Positions 24,095 to 32,757 are shown, numbered from the stretch's first letter. The stretch is 34,437 nt of DNA from an uncultured Alistipes sp. (GCA_900544195.1 UQUJ01000031.1:1-34437); one strand, 5' to 3'. The notes: generated by a model from the letters alone, not told the origin. Translations and numbers: made by a program.

Positions 24095-25198
24095 ATGAAT
24101 GTGAAATCAATAAGACGCGCTGTGTTGCTGTCTGTGGCTCTCGCTCTCGTGTCTCTCGCTGCGCCGGCGCAGACGGACACGACATGGAGAAACGCCCAGT
24201 CAGCCGCGGCCGCCGCCGCAAAGCTTCTGACACAGACAGAGGAGACAAAGGTCGTGGCTCCGAAACCGGACTATTGGAACAAGTCGTTGATGACGAACCT
24301 GAACTTTGTCCAGAGCAGTTTCACCAATTGGGCGAAGGGAGGTTACAACAACTACGCCCTCAGCACCTACATCGACGGCAACGCCAACTGGAAGAAGGAC
24401 GAGATGTATTGGAACAACCGTCTCCAGCTGGATTACGGTTTCCTTTACTCCGCCGACAAGCCGATCATCCAGAAGAACAAGGACCGGATCCTGTTCGAGA
24501 GCACTTGGGGCTACAAGGCAACAAAGACTTTGAACTACTCCGCCAAGTTCACGTTCCTCAGCCAGTTCGCCAACGGTTACAACTATCCTACCCCTGCAGT
24601 GGAGGAGGACAAGGAACCTTCCGGCAAGGACTGGAGGAACGCCCGTGTGCTCAAGTCCAGCATCTTCTCTCCGGGAACGGTCAATCTCGGTCTTGGTATT
24701 GACTGGGTGCCAAGCAAATGGCTGACGGTCAATATGGCGCCTATCACAGGAGGCTTCACAATCGTCGGAAGCGAGAAGCTGCGAAAGAACTATGGTATGG
24801 GGAGGAAGAAGAAGTACGAGGATACCGAGGTCTATCCGGACGCCAAGGATGACAAGAACATCTACTACACGACTGGAAACTATTACAAGCCCGCCCGTTT
24901 CGAGTTCGGTGCGCAGTTGACTGCTGACGCCAAGCTCAAGATCAATGACAATTTCGAGGGCTCGACGCATCTGCTCCTGTTCTCAAACTATCTGAAGAAT
25001 CCGAAGAACATCCGTGTGAACTGGGACACCCGCATGATGTGGAAACTCAACAAGTTCTTCTCGCTGAACATCACGACGAACCTCATCTACGATGACACTG
25101 TCCTCGTCACGGACAAGGACGGCAATGTCGGCAGGAGGGTGCAGTTCGCGCAGGCTCTCCAGTTCGGCTTCACGTACACGTTCGCAAGCAAGAAATAA
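24095..25198 (+). CDS. DUF3078 outer-membrane-type protein
   Basis: This is 367 residues from ATG 24095, with a signal peptide (MNVKSIRRAVLLSVALALVSLAAPAQ). The body matches the Bacteroidota DUF3078 family: YWNKSLMTNLNFVQSSFTNWAKGGYNN, then WKKDEMYWNNRLQLDYGF and many alternating-residue strands, ending in AQALQFGFTYTFASKK, which looks like a barrel terminus. It is probably an outer-membrane beta-barrel of unknown role. It is 20 bases downstream of proS and 11 bases upstream of tilS, so the three may be co-transcribed although their functions differ. Confidence 0.85.
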   Translation: MNVKSIRRAVLLSVALALVSLAAPAQTDTTWRNAQSAAAAAAKLLTQTEETKVVAPKPDYWNKSLMTNLNFVQSSFTNWAKGGYNNYALSTYIDGNANWKKDEMYWNNRLQLDYGFLYSADKPIIQKNKDRILFESTWGYKATKTLNYSAKFTFLSQFANGYNYPTPAVEEDKEPSGKDWRNARVLKSSIFSPGTVNLGLGIDWVPSKWLTVNMAPITGGFTIVGSEKLRKNYGMGRKKKYEDTEVYPDAKDDKNIYYTTGNYYKPARFEFGAQLTADAKLKINDNFEGSTHLLLFSNYLKNPKNIRVNWDTRMMWKLNKFFSLNITTNLIYDDTVLVTDKDGNVGRRVQFAQALQFGFTYTFASKK

Positions 25199-25209
25199 AA
25201 TTCCTGAAT

Positions 25210-26670
25210 ATGCAGGAACGTTTTGACAGAATCCTGAAAGGGCTGCTTCCTGATGGAGAGGCGGTTCTATTGGCTGTCAGCGGCGGGGTTGACTCGATGT
25301 GTATGGCGGAGCTGTTTCTCAATTCCACCGCCAAGGTGCGTTTCGCGTTGGCTCATTGCAATTTTCATCTGAGGGGAGAAGAGAGTGATTCGGATGAGGC
25401 TCTTGTCAGGGAATGGGCCGAAAGCCACGGCGTGATATTCATAAAGAAAGATTTTGACACCAAGGAATATGCCGCTTCGAATGGCGTGAGCATCGAGATG
25501 GCGGCGAGGGAGCTGCGTTACACTTGGTTCGCGGAGGTCTGTCGGGAGCGAGGAATTGCCGCTTTGGCTGTCGCTCACAATGCCAACGACAATGCGGAGA
25601 CGATGATACTGAATATGTTGCGCGGCACGGGGGTGAAAGGAATGACCGGAATGCGCGGTAGTTCTCTTTTGCCGGGTTCGGATGCTCGGCTCATCCGGCC
25701 GCTGCTTGGTTTTACGAGGAAGGATATTCATGAATATGCTGTCTCGCACGGTTTGCAGTGGCACGAGGACAGCACCAACGCTGATTCCGCCTACAAGCGC
25801 AACTGCATCCGTAACGAGGTGTTCCCGCTTTTTGAGAGGCTGAATCCGTCTTTTCTGACTACCCTGAACGAGGATATGGAGCGGTTCGCTCAGGTTCAGT
25901 CTGTGGCGGATGAATATGTCCGTTCGGTCTCGGCGGAGATTGCGCGGCTTGAGGATAATGGCCTTCCTGTTATCGAGCGTCAGAAACTTACATCGAAGAA
26001 GGATTGGGAATATGTCCTTTTCCGTCTTCTGGAGCCTTTCGGCTTCACTTCCTCCGTGGTCGCTGATCTTGTCTCGGTTCTGAAAAGTGACGGTACCGTC
26101 AGTGGCAGGACGTTTGTTGCCCATGAATATCTTGCCGTGACTTCGGCCAAGGAAATCAGTGTTTTTAGGATTGGGAATCGGGATGGAAATCGTCAGGACG
26201 GTCACTTCGGCAAGCTCTGTGACCGAGCCGCTCCTTTCGCGGAGCCTGCCGCATCGGTCGCAGAGCCTGTCGAAACGACTGGCATAGCCATCGAAGCGAC
26301 TGTCATAACCATCGAAGGTCCAGGAACATATTCATTGAATGGAGTAAAATTCTCCGTCTCGTTATCTGACGATGTGAGGAATGTTAGGACAGTCGCTGGC
26401 GAGACAAAATCCGACACGGCCGGAATTCCGTTCCCATTCACGGTAAGGCATTGGAAGAACGGTGACTGGATGCGTCCTTTGGGAATGAGAGGCCGCAAGA
26501 AACTCAGCGACATATTCGTTGACCTGAAGTTCAGCCTTACGGAAAAGAAAAAAGCCCTCGTCATCGCTGACGAAGGCTCTCATGTTCTTGCATTGGTAGG
26601 TCATCGCATTGATGACTCCGTGAAGGTGACAAAGGACACATCCTCCGTCACCGTGATCCGTCTTATCTGA
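25210..26670 (+). CDS. tilS: tRNA(Ile)-lysidine synthase with a repeat-derived insertion
   Basis: This is 486 residues. It modifies C34 of tRNA-Ile(CAU) to lysidine. The PP-loop SGGVDS (24-29) and the N-type ATPase domain (HCNFHLRGEESDSDEALV, AHNANDNAETMILNMLRGTG) are intact. The C-terminal TilS domain has FTVRHWKNGDWMRPLGMRGRKKLSDIFVDLK. Residues about 330-371 are odd: Ala/Glu/Val/Thr-rich, encoded by REP-like repeats, and look like an in-frame insertion between the middle and C-terminal domains. Without it the protein would have the usual length of about 440. The frame is kept, so it is probably active. It ends convergently with sppA, overlapping by 8 bases. Confidence 0.95.
   Translation: MQERFDRILKGLLPDGEAVLLAVSGGVDSMCMAELFLNSTAKVRFALAHCNFHLRGEESDSDEALVREWAESHGVIFIKKDFDTKEYAASNGVSIEMAARELRYTWFAEVCRERGIAALAVAHNANDNAETMILNMLRGTGVKGMTGMRGSSLLPGSDARLIRPLLGFTRKDIHEYAVSHGLQWHEDSTNADSAYKRNCIRNEVFPLFERLNPSFLTTLNEDMERFAQVQSVADEYVRSVSAEIARLEDNGLPVIERQKLTSKKDWEYVLFRLLEPFGFTSSVVADLVSVLKSDGTVSGRTFVAHEYLAVTSAKEISVFRIGNRDGNRQDGHFGKLCDRAAPFAEPAASVAEPVETTGIAIEATVITIEGPGTYSLNGVKFSVSLSDDVRNVRTVAGETKSDTAGIPFPFTVRHWKNGDWMRPLGMRGRKKLSDIFVDLKFSLTEKKKALVIADEGSHVLALVGHRIDDSVKVTKDTSSVTVIRLI
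26199..26320. repeat. REP-like repeat cluster inside tilS
   Basis: It begins with GGTCAC...GTGACC (26200-26224), nearly the reverse complement of 10103-10127. A GGTCG...CGACT unit with GAGCCTGTCGAAA (26256-26281) follows, then two shorter ATCGAAG-containing pieces. It is read in frame as part of TilS. Confidence 0.65.
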
Positions 26671-28546
26671 TCTCGATCTCGAACGGCATTCTTGCGAAGA
26701 CAAGGTCGCCTTGGCCTTTCGCCCAGGTTCTCTGCCAGTCAAGCAGATTCCTGGCCACTCCCTCCAGCGGAGTTCCGGCCAGCGCGTTCGCCATGGCCTC
26801 CTCCGGGTTTGTGGTCTTGCCGAACTGCTGCAGCAACTGCTCCATCACCGTCAAAGGCTTAGGATAACTTACGATGCCCCAGTTCTCTACCTCGGCGTCT
26901 CCGGCCATGGAACCCGCATACCTTATCGCATCCTCCAAAGTTCCGATCTCGTCCACGAGGCCGATCTTAAGAGCGTCGGCTCCGGTCCAGACGCGACCTT
27001 GCGCGATGTTGTCCACCGCATCAAACGTCATGTCTCGCCCCCCGGCCACTATGCTGACAAAGCTATTGTAGATGTCATCCACATAGACCTGCATCCAGGC
27101 GGTCTCCTCCGCGTCGAACGGCCTTGTCAGCGAAAGCATGTCGGAATGCTTGTGGGACTTTACAGGAACCATGTTGACGTGAGCGATGTCCTTCAAGGTC
27201 TTCCCGAACTCAGGGATGGCGGAGAACACACCGATCGAACCGGTGAGAGTCGTCGCGTTTGAGAATATGTGGTCGCAGCTGTTGGAGATCCAGTAACCGC
27301 CGGAAGCGGCATAGTCACCGTAAGAGGCGATGACCGGCTTGACTGCTCTGGTGAGGTCGATCTCTTCCTTGATCTTGCTGGCAGCCAGCACTGTACCGCC
27401 AGGAGAGTTGACCCTGAACACGACAGCCTTGACGGTTGAGTCCGCCCTTACCTTGGCGATGATGCCGGCGAAACGGTCGCCGCTGATGTTGTTCGGGTCA
27501 TCCTGCTCAAGGATATTCCCGTTGGCGTAGATGACGGCGATGTTTTTCTTGGCGGTCAGGTTCGGCGTTGCCTTGGCGGCGGCATAGTCGCTGAACGGGA
27601 TGAATTTCACATCCTTGTAGCTGTCCTTGCCGGCCAGGTCGGCGAGTTTCCCCTTATATTCCTCAACGGAGAGAGCCTCGTCGGCGAGGTTGTGGCTCAC
27701 CATATCTTCAGGAAGGGCTATGGAAAGGTGATCGATGAAGTAGTTGAGTGAGTCCACGCTCACACCCCTGCTCCCTGCGGTCTCCGCGGCCACCGTTTCC
27801 CACATGGAGTCGATCATCGCCTGGTTCTGCTCCATATTCTCAGGGCTTGGCGCGTTCTTGACGTACATTTCGCCGGCACTCTTGTACTTGCCGTGGCGGA
27901 TGAGCTGGTAGTTTACACCGAGCTTGTCGAGCAGATCCTTGAGAAACAACATGCTCCCGCTTATTCCCAACATAAAGTTGTTGCCGCCGTGATGCCTCGT
28001 CGTGTAGATCTTGTCGGCCACTGACGCGAGGTAGTAGCTTCCGGATGTGAACGCCTCGCCATATGCTATCACTGCCTTGCCGCTCTTCCTGAAATCTGTG
28101 AGGGTCTTGCGGAGTTCCTCCAGTTTGGTAAGGCTGGTGGAGGCGCCGTCTGTCTTTACGAGGATGTACTGCACACCCGGATCCTCGGCGGCTTTGTGGA
28201 TTGCCTTGACGGCATCGTGAAGTCCGACCAAAGCGATCTCTCCGCCTTGGATGGAGGTGAGCGGGTTGCTTTCCTGAGTCTGTTCAGTGATCTCGAATTT
28301 AGACATGTCCATCAGCAGGACACCCTCCTTGGGAATAACGGCGCCGGAGCCTCCGGAGAATGAAGCCGCAGAGGCAATCATTGAGCCGAGCATCATAAAG
28401 AACATGATGAACTTCACGATGCCCCAGATGAACAGGCCGCACAGCACGGCCAGCACCCATTTGACGAATTCTTTTGTGTTCATATAGCCTGAAAACGTTT
28501 TGGTTTCTTCTTCATGAGAATTAAATGCAAATTTAAGCATTTTCAT
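26663..28546 (-). CDS. sppA: Signal peptide peptidase SppA, 67-kDa type
   Basis: This is about 627 residues from ATG 28546; ATG 28483 (MNTKEFVKWVLA) also fits family starts and would give about 606. One transmembrane segment (about 27-60) precedes two tandem S49 domains. The catalytic dyad appears as Lys222 (HGKYKSAGEMY) in the first half and Ser415 (YGDYAASGGYWIS) in the second, as in E. coli SppA. It digests leftover signal peptides in the membrane. The extra N-terminal 25 residues are of uncertain reality. Confidence 0.95.
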   Translation of the reverse strand: MKMLKFAFNSHEEETKTFSGYMNTKEFVKWVLAVLCGLFIWGIVKFIMFFMMLGSMIASAASFSGGSGAVIPKEGVLLMDMSKFEITEQTQESNPLTSIQGGEIALVGLHDAVKAIHKAAEDPGVQYILVKTDGASTSLTKLEELRKTLTDFRKSGKAVIAYGEAFTSGSYYLASVADKIYTTRHHGGNNFMLGISGSMLFLKDLLDKLGVNYQLIRHGKYKSAGEMYVKNAPSPENMEQNQAMIDSMWETVAAETAGSRGVSVDSLNYFIDHLSIALPEDMVSHNLADEALSVEEYKGKLADLAGKDSYKDVKFIPFSDYAAAKATPNLTAKKNIAVIYANGNILEQDDPNNISGDRFAGIIAKVRADSTVKAVVFRVNSPGGTVLAASKIKEEIDLTRAVKPVIASYGDYAASGGYWISNSCDHIFSNATTLTGSIGVFSAIPEFGKTLKDIAHVNMVPVKSHKHSDMLSLTRPFDAEETAWMQVYVDDIYNSFVSIVAGGRDMTFDAVDNIAQGRVWTGADALKIGLVDEIGTLEDAIRYAGSMAGDAEVENWGIVSYPKPLTVMEQLLQQFGKTTNPEEAMANALAGTPLEGVARNLLDWQRTWAKGQGDLVFARMPFEIEIR

Positions 28547-28585
28547 AATAATCAATCACGATATTCTTTCATAAATCGCCTCACA

Positions 28586-28615
28586 TTTGTGACATCACGG
28601 CAAAAGATGCAGGTG
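28586..28615 (+). pseudogene. Relic of propeller-gene coding sequence
   Basis: 28 of 30 bases match 33654-33683 in the propeller lipoprotein gene downstream. The matching frame reads CDITAKDAG against CDITTKDAG. A weaker match continues for about 20 bases with one gap. It is best explained as the remains of a decayed or recombined paralogue. Confidence 0.5.
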
Positions 28616-28645
28616 CAATGTTGCCAGGATGTCCTGGACTTGTTC

Positions 28646-28725
28646 GTACACCAGAAGTGCGTTTCCTGTACTAATGATATGTCTTGGCTTATCTGGTACA
28701 CCAGCAATGCTCTTCCTGTACCAAT
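28646..28725. repeat. Two 30-base direct repeats, 50-base period
   Basis: Units 28646-28675 and 28696-28725 match at 25 of 30 bases. Each begins GTACACCAG and contains CTTCCTGTAC or TTTCCTGTAC, so each is bounded by GTACA/TGTAC inverted ends. A hairpin ACATTTG-GTACG-CAAATGT follows at 28729-28747. They are candidate regulator-binding sites upstream of the TPR-HTH gene. Confidence 0.6.
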
Positions 28726-28904
28726 TATACATTTGGTACGCAAATGTCTTTCCTTACTTTTTCTGTTATAACGGTAGGATGCACAGATGTAAAAACCGGA
28801 AATTGTGGGTATATAAAACCGACGTTTGTGGAATCATTGCTGCAAATCTTGCGAAGGTGCAAGCCTTTGAATGTCGATGGTCAGAGACTCGTGAAGAGGT
28901 GGGA

Positions 28905-28912
28905 TAACTTTG
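28905..28912 (+). promoter_or_regulatory. -7 promoter element of the TPR-HTH gene
   Basis: TAACTTTG matches TAnnTTTG and is 57 bases upstream of the GTG start. The -33 position lacks a clear match, which suits an activator-dependent promoter. Confidence 0.5.
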
Positions 28913-28969
28913 CGGTAAAATGATTATTTTTGTGAGGTAATCGCTCATTAGAGGGCGTTAATCTGTCTT

Positions 28970-30736
28970 GTGAGACCATTCGGAATATTCATCAGACTGG
29001 TTGTGGCGGTTGTTGCCGCAATAGTGTTCTTCTCCTGTGCGGACAGTGAGGCGAGACGGATTATGGACTCCGCCGAGGACGTTATGTGGACGAGACCTGA
29101 CAGTGCGTTGGCTGCGTTGGAGTCAATCGACACACTGAACCTTAGGACTAAGGCACAGCGCGCGAGGTACTCGTTGATGTACACAATGGCTCTTAACAGG
29201 AATTGGATAGACACGGCGGATCTTCGCGTCATACAACCCGCCGCAAGGTACTACGAGCGTCACGGCTCCAAAGACGACAAGATGAAGGTGTACTATTATC
29301 TTGGGACTGTTTATCATAGTGCGGATGACCTTGATTCCGCAATAGAGAGCTATATCAGAGCGAAGGAATATTCTACTGGTTCGGACAACTATATGTTCAG
29401 AGGATTAATCAGTTCCGCCATTTCTGATGTCTATGCACAGAACAATAATTATTATGAAAGTATTTCATATAGTGAGGAGGCTTGTGACTATTTCTCGCGA
29501 GCGAATGATGCTTTTCGTCTTTGGAACACGACAGGAGTTTTGGCTTGTTATTATTCGAACATTCAGGATTGGACTAAGGCGGATAGCCTTTATACAGTAT
29601 TCTTTTCTCAGCCGGTTCGTGACACTTCTATCTATGCATTGCACTTGATGAGTCTGGCTTTTAATAACTACTTTAAACCAGATTCAAACCCTCAAGAGTC
29701 CATTGACTTGTTTAATAAAGCCACTCTGGAATTCGGGAAAAAACCATCGTTTCTCGATTATTGTGTCTATGCCGGTGCTTCTGAACTTTTAGGAGACAAA
29801 GAGACCGCTGATGATATAATCAGTCAATTGGCAAATAGCGGGATGGATTCTACTACATTAAATATTTGGCGTTACAGAATATTCAAACATAGAGAAGATT
29901 ATAAAACGGCATTGAGTCTACTTGAGCGATCAATAACAGATCGGGATTATGAGGTCCTGCAAACTGTGAAACAGTCAGTCGCTTTGGCAGAATCCGACTA
30001 TTATGAAAACAAGTCTTTACTGTTGGATAGCGAGCGGAAGATACAAAGCTTGGAAAAATGGATTGTATCACTCTTTTGCTTGCTGGTGATTGCATTCGCA
30101 GTTGTGTTTTATTCCATTGTGGGTAAAAAATGGCGTAGTCAGTTGGAGGAGATGGTGTCTGTCAATGATGAGGTAAACCAACGGCTTAACGAAGTTCTTC
30201 TTTGCGAGGCGGGACATCTGCGTTCAATAGATTCACTTGTGTCAACGAATGAACAGGCTAAAAAGGAAATAGAGACCTTGTCATGGAAACTGTCTGCTGC
30301 AGGTAAGGAGTCCATGGTTGTTAATTTGAGGAGTAAGTATGTAGAGGCGAATAAGCGGCAGTACCGCCAACTGAATGAACTGTGTCATAAATATCTGGAG
30401 GCAGGCATGTCATCCAGAGGTGGGAAAGACAAGATATATGCTGAGGTGAAAAGAATTCTGACAATACTAGATGAACCTAACCAAAAAGCTCTTGAGTCAA
30501 TGCTTGATGACAATTTAGAGGGTATAATGACAAAACTGAGGATGGCGATGCCGGATGTGACCGAGAAGGATTTCCGGTTTATAGCCTTTTTAATTCTTGG
30601 CTTTGACACTAAAACTATTGCCAGAATAATGGGTTACAATGCAAGTACAGTCTATACGAAGCGCTATAATTTCAAGAACCGAATCTCAAAATTGAATTGC
30701 GAAGAGAGCAATTTCTTTATGGAATTTATATCATGA
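28970..30736 (+). CDS. TPR lipoprotein/transmembrane regulator with C-terminal HTH
   Basis: This is 588 residues from GTG. The N-terminus carries a lipoprotein-like signal with lipobox FFSC (Cys23). Residues about 30-340 are TPR-like helices (YYYLGTVYHSADDLDSAIESYIRAKEY is a clear repeat). A transmembrane helix spans about 364-386. Residues about 390-470 are coiled-coil-like. The C-terminal segment (about 527-575, TEKDFRFIAFLILGFDTKTIARIMGYNASTVYTKRYNFKNRI) is a LuxR/sigma-4-like helix-turn-helix. This form is common in Bacteroides next to NVEALA and propeller genes. Topology suggests a periplasmic sensor joined directly to a DNA-binding domain. Targets are unknown; the adjacent operon is the natural guess. 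Confidence 0.85.
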   Translation: MRPFGIFIRLVVAVVAAIVFFSCADSEARRIMDSAEDVMWTRPDSALAALESIDTLNLRTKAQRARYSLMYTMALNRNWIDTADLRVIQPAARYYERHGSKDDKMKVYYYLGTVYHSADDLDSAIESYIRAKEYSTGSDNYMFRGLISSAISDVYAQNNNYYESISYSEEACDYFSRANDAFRLWNTTGVLACYYSNIQDWTKADSLYTVFFSQPVRDTSIYALHLMSLAFNNYFKPDSNPQESIDLFNKATLEFGKKPSFLDYCVYAGASELLGDKETADDIISQLANSGMDSTTLNIWRYRIFKHREDYKTALSLLERSITDRDYEVLQTVKQSVALAESDYYENKSLLLDSERKIQSLEKWIVSLFCLLVIAFAVVFYSIVGKKWRSQLEEMVSVNDEVNQRLNEVLLCEAGHLRSIDSLVSTNEQAKKEIETLSWKLSAAGKESMVVNLRSKYVEANKRQYRQLNELCHKYLEAGMSSRGGKDKIYAEVKRILTILDEPNQKALESMLDDNLEGIMTKLRMAMPDVTEKDFRFIAFLILGFDTKTIARIMGYNASTVYTKRYNFKNRISKLNCEESNFFMEFIS

Positions 30737-30914
30737 TGTATGTAACTACTTGAAAATGTTGCTGTTGTAAAATCTTTTAATTTGCTTGATGCTTATTAAA
30801 GGATTGATAATTAGTCATTTATTGATTGAAAAGTGAAAAACTGATTTTCAATGCTTTCTTGAATTAGTTGAAACTCAATGGTTTGCCCTTCGGATAAAGT
30901 GAAACTATTTTTCA
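30737..30914. other. AT-rich intergenic region
   Basis: There is no credible gene between the TPR-HTH stop and the promoter of the next unit. It is clearly AT-rich. I see no strong hairpin with a U-run, so the two transcription units may be partly connected. Confidence 0.5.
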
Positions 30915-30944
30915 TTGGATTCAAATTCGTTTTACATAACTTTG
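30915..30944 (+). promoter_or_regulatory. Promoter of the DUF3244/NVEALA/propeller row
   Basis: TTGG at 30915-30918, an 18-base spacer and TAACTTTG at 30937-30944 fit the -33/-7 consensus. Expected transcription start is near 30951, giving a leader of about 26 bases to the ATG at 30977. Confidence 0.65.
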
Positions 30945-30976
30945 CAATTGTTAAAACGATGCAAACTTTGTGTATT

Positions 30977-31402
30977 ATGAAAAGAATCCTTACTACTCTG
31001 ATGGCAATTTTACTGATGTGCCTAACCGGCTTATCCTTTGCGGACGAAGTCACAAAAATTATTATCATTGAGAAACCCATCGTCAGTGAAGGTAATAAAA
31101 ACGTCAATCGTGCTCCAGCCAAGCCTCAAATCGAAGGTTATTATTCTTCTTTTACATGTAGCCTTGAACTTGTTTTCACATCAAATATCGGGATGGTCAC
31201 GGTGTCGCTGGAGAATCAGACCACAGGAGAAACCCAAGACCATGTCGGTAACAGTGCCTTAGGACAGATGATAATGCCGATCGAATCAAATTCTGCATAC
31301 CGAATGGATATCGTGACAGATACCGGGCGGACCTTTTATGCTATATTCTTTGTTGGAGGTGAGGATGAAAATCCTGACGTGCTCAATTTGAGATGTAAAT
31401 GA
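30977..31402 (+). CDS. Exported DUF3244-like beta-sandwich protein
   Basis: This is 141 residues from ATG 30977 (MKRILTTLMAILLMCLTGLSFADE, a signal peptide). ATG 30959 is in frame but lies too close to the predicted transcription start. After a linker (about 25-52, Lys/Asn/Pro-rich), residues 53-141 look like one beta-sandwich: ELVFTSNIGMVTVSLENQTTGE, SNSAYRMDIVTDTGRTFYAIFFV. This matches the general form of DUF3244 proteins of Bacteroidetes, which I assign with moderate confidence. It is the first gene of the row that includes the NVEALA-like peptide. Its function is unknown. Confidence 0.7.
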   Translation: MKRILTTLMAILLMCLTGLSFADEVTKIIIIEKPIVSEGNKNVNRAPAKPQIEGYYSSFTCSLELVFTSNIGMVTVSLENQTTGETQDHVGNSALGQMIMPIESNSAYRMDIVTDTGRTFYAIFFVGGEDENPDVLNLRCK

Positions 31403-31474
31403 TATGTTATCGCGAAATCATATAGTGTAGGTGAACTGATCACCATAAGTTTAACTTAAATCTCTTTTTTTGAT

Positions 31475-31732
31475 ATGAAAAAAGGAATATTGTGGGCAGT
31501 GTCGGTTCTTTTACTGATATGCTCTGGCGCATCAGTTATATCCTTGTCTAAGGCATCTTCTTCAGACTTATTCAAGGCAAATGTGGTGGCATTGGCGAAT
31601 GATGCTAACGAATCATCTATCGGTGAGACCATAAGAGAGGTGCTTGGATGCCCTGGTGGTCAAAACAAATGTTTTACTGGATCAGTGAAAGTTGGACCTG
31701 TCGAGACATCTGGCACATGGTATTTACCATAA
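31475..31732 (+). CDS. NVEALA-like exported small peptide
   Basis: This 85-residue protein has an N-terminal hydrophobic export segment (about 4-24), then DLFKANVVALANDANESS. The core NVVALA (36-41) aligns with the NVEALA motif that defines a Bacteroides family of 60-90-residue exported proteins of unknown function. The C-terminal part holds two Cys (59 and 66) around PGGQNK and ends in ETSGTWYLP. The sequence upstream is A/T-rich with no SD. Its last 16 bases overlap the preferred start of the TolB-like gene. Family membership is by motif and context; the Glu of the motif is Val here. Confidence 0.72.
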   Translation: MKKGILWAVSVLLLICSGASVISLSKASSSDLFKANVVALANDANESSIGETIREVLGCPGGQNKCFTGSVKVGPVETSGTWYLP

Positions 31733-32757
31733 ATAGTAGATTGTACAGCATAGCTAAGCATGTTTGGCTATGCTGTATAATTCCCATTATTTCTTTTGCT
31801 TGCGCAAGAGAAGAGGTTGATTTGCTGAAATCATTTGATGATGCGAAAAAACTGTCTCCCGACATGACGGTCGAAGGTATTATTGATAGTGAGCCTTTTG
31901 GATTTGCTGTGAGGGATTCCATCGCCTTCTTCTATAGTTCAATGATGGGTGAGGATCAGCTTTTGGCCGTGAACATGAATGACAACAAGCGGTACACGGC
32001 ATTGAAGATAGGCCGTGGCCCGGGTGAGGCGATTCACGTCAATTCGATAGCATTGTCAGGAGACACCCTTAACGTTGAGGCGGAACCTGAAATGACGCTT
32101 CAATATAGGATTGACCGTATTCCTGAGACATTGCTGAAGCCATTCAATGTGATCGAACATCCTGGAGTGTTGGGTCGTGGGGAGATGACAGCCTTTTTGC
32201 ATAACTATGATGATCCTGAGAACTCAACGATGTATGCCTCCATTCCGAGGAACGACTCTACAGTAGTGTTCTGGGGGAAGTTCCCTGAAGGAGACAAAAT
32301 GGAGTATCCTGCTTTTGACGAATCGAAGCAAACCGCCTATCAAGGGCATCTTGTCATTTCTCCGGATTGTACAAAAGCCGTGTTTGTCTTTTACTATGCG
32401 ATAGGGTTTGATGTGTTGGATCTTGGCGAACATACTGTCCGGCACTTCTTCTGGAAACATCCACAGGTGAATATTCAATATATCGACATGCTTAGTGTCA
32501 ACTTGGTAAAAGGGACAGATGGTTGGCAGAGAGGTTTTTGCGATGCCGGCGTCACAGATAAACATATCTATCTTTTGTATAAAAATACAGATGCTTCGTT
32601 TGTGTTGGTATATGATTGGGATGGAGAGCCTGTCAAAGCGTATTCGTTTGAGGAAGAGGTTATTAAGATATTTGTGGAACCAACGGGGACAAAGTTATAT
32701 ACATTGTCCGCCGATGAAGATTCCAACTGCGACCTGAACATCTACACCCAGATTTAA
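31717..32757 (+). CDS. BF3164/TolB-like propeller lipoprotein
   Basis: This is 346 residues from ATG 31717. The N-terminus is a lipoprotein signal (CCIIPIISFAC, Cys29), followed by AREEVD, acidic residues after the Cys that recall Bacteroidota surface-export signals. The body has blade-like strands: FAVRDSIAFFYSSMM, LKIGRGPGEAIHVNSIALSGDTLNV, DKHIYLLYKNTDASFVLVYDWDGEPVKAYSF, IFVEPTGTKLYTLSADE. GRGPGE and the last blades fit the TolB-like 6-bladed group. A longer in-frame ORF from 31648 only shadows the NVEALA-like gene. It overlaps that gene by 16 bases, which suggests coupling. A likely envelope or surface binding protein; its ligand is unknown. Confidence 0.8.
   Translation: MVFTINSRLYSIAKHVWLCCIIPIISFACAREEVDLLKSFDDAKKLSPDMTVEGIIDSEPFGFAVRDSIAFFYSSMMGEDQLLAVNMNDNKRYTALKIGRGPGEAIHVNSIALSGDTLNVEAEPEMTLQYRIDRIPETLLKPFNVIEHPGVLGRGEMTAFLHNYDDPENSTMYASIPRNDSTVVFWGKFPEGDKMEYPAFDESKQTAYQGHLVISPDCTKAVFVFYYAIGFDVLDLGEHTVRHFFWKHPQVNIQYIDMLSVNLVKGTDGWQRGFCDAGVTDKHIYLLYKNTDASFVLVYDWDGEPVKAYSFEEEVIKIFVEPTGTKLYTLSADEDSNCDLNIYTQI

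Larger units (their letters stand above)
28556..28969. other. Regulatory/relic region between sppA and the TPR-HTH gene
   Basis: This 414-base gap contains no intact gene. From left to right it holds a 30-base piece matching the propeller gene (28586-28615), two 30-base direct repeats (28646-28725), a small hairpin (28729-28747) and a TAACTTTG -7 element (28905-28912). Confidence 0.6.

Noticed and set aside
28646..28725. Reading the 50-base-period repeats as coding repeats
   Set aside because: No frame stays open across both units with a plausible start, and no homologue is recognisable.
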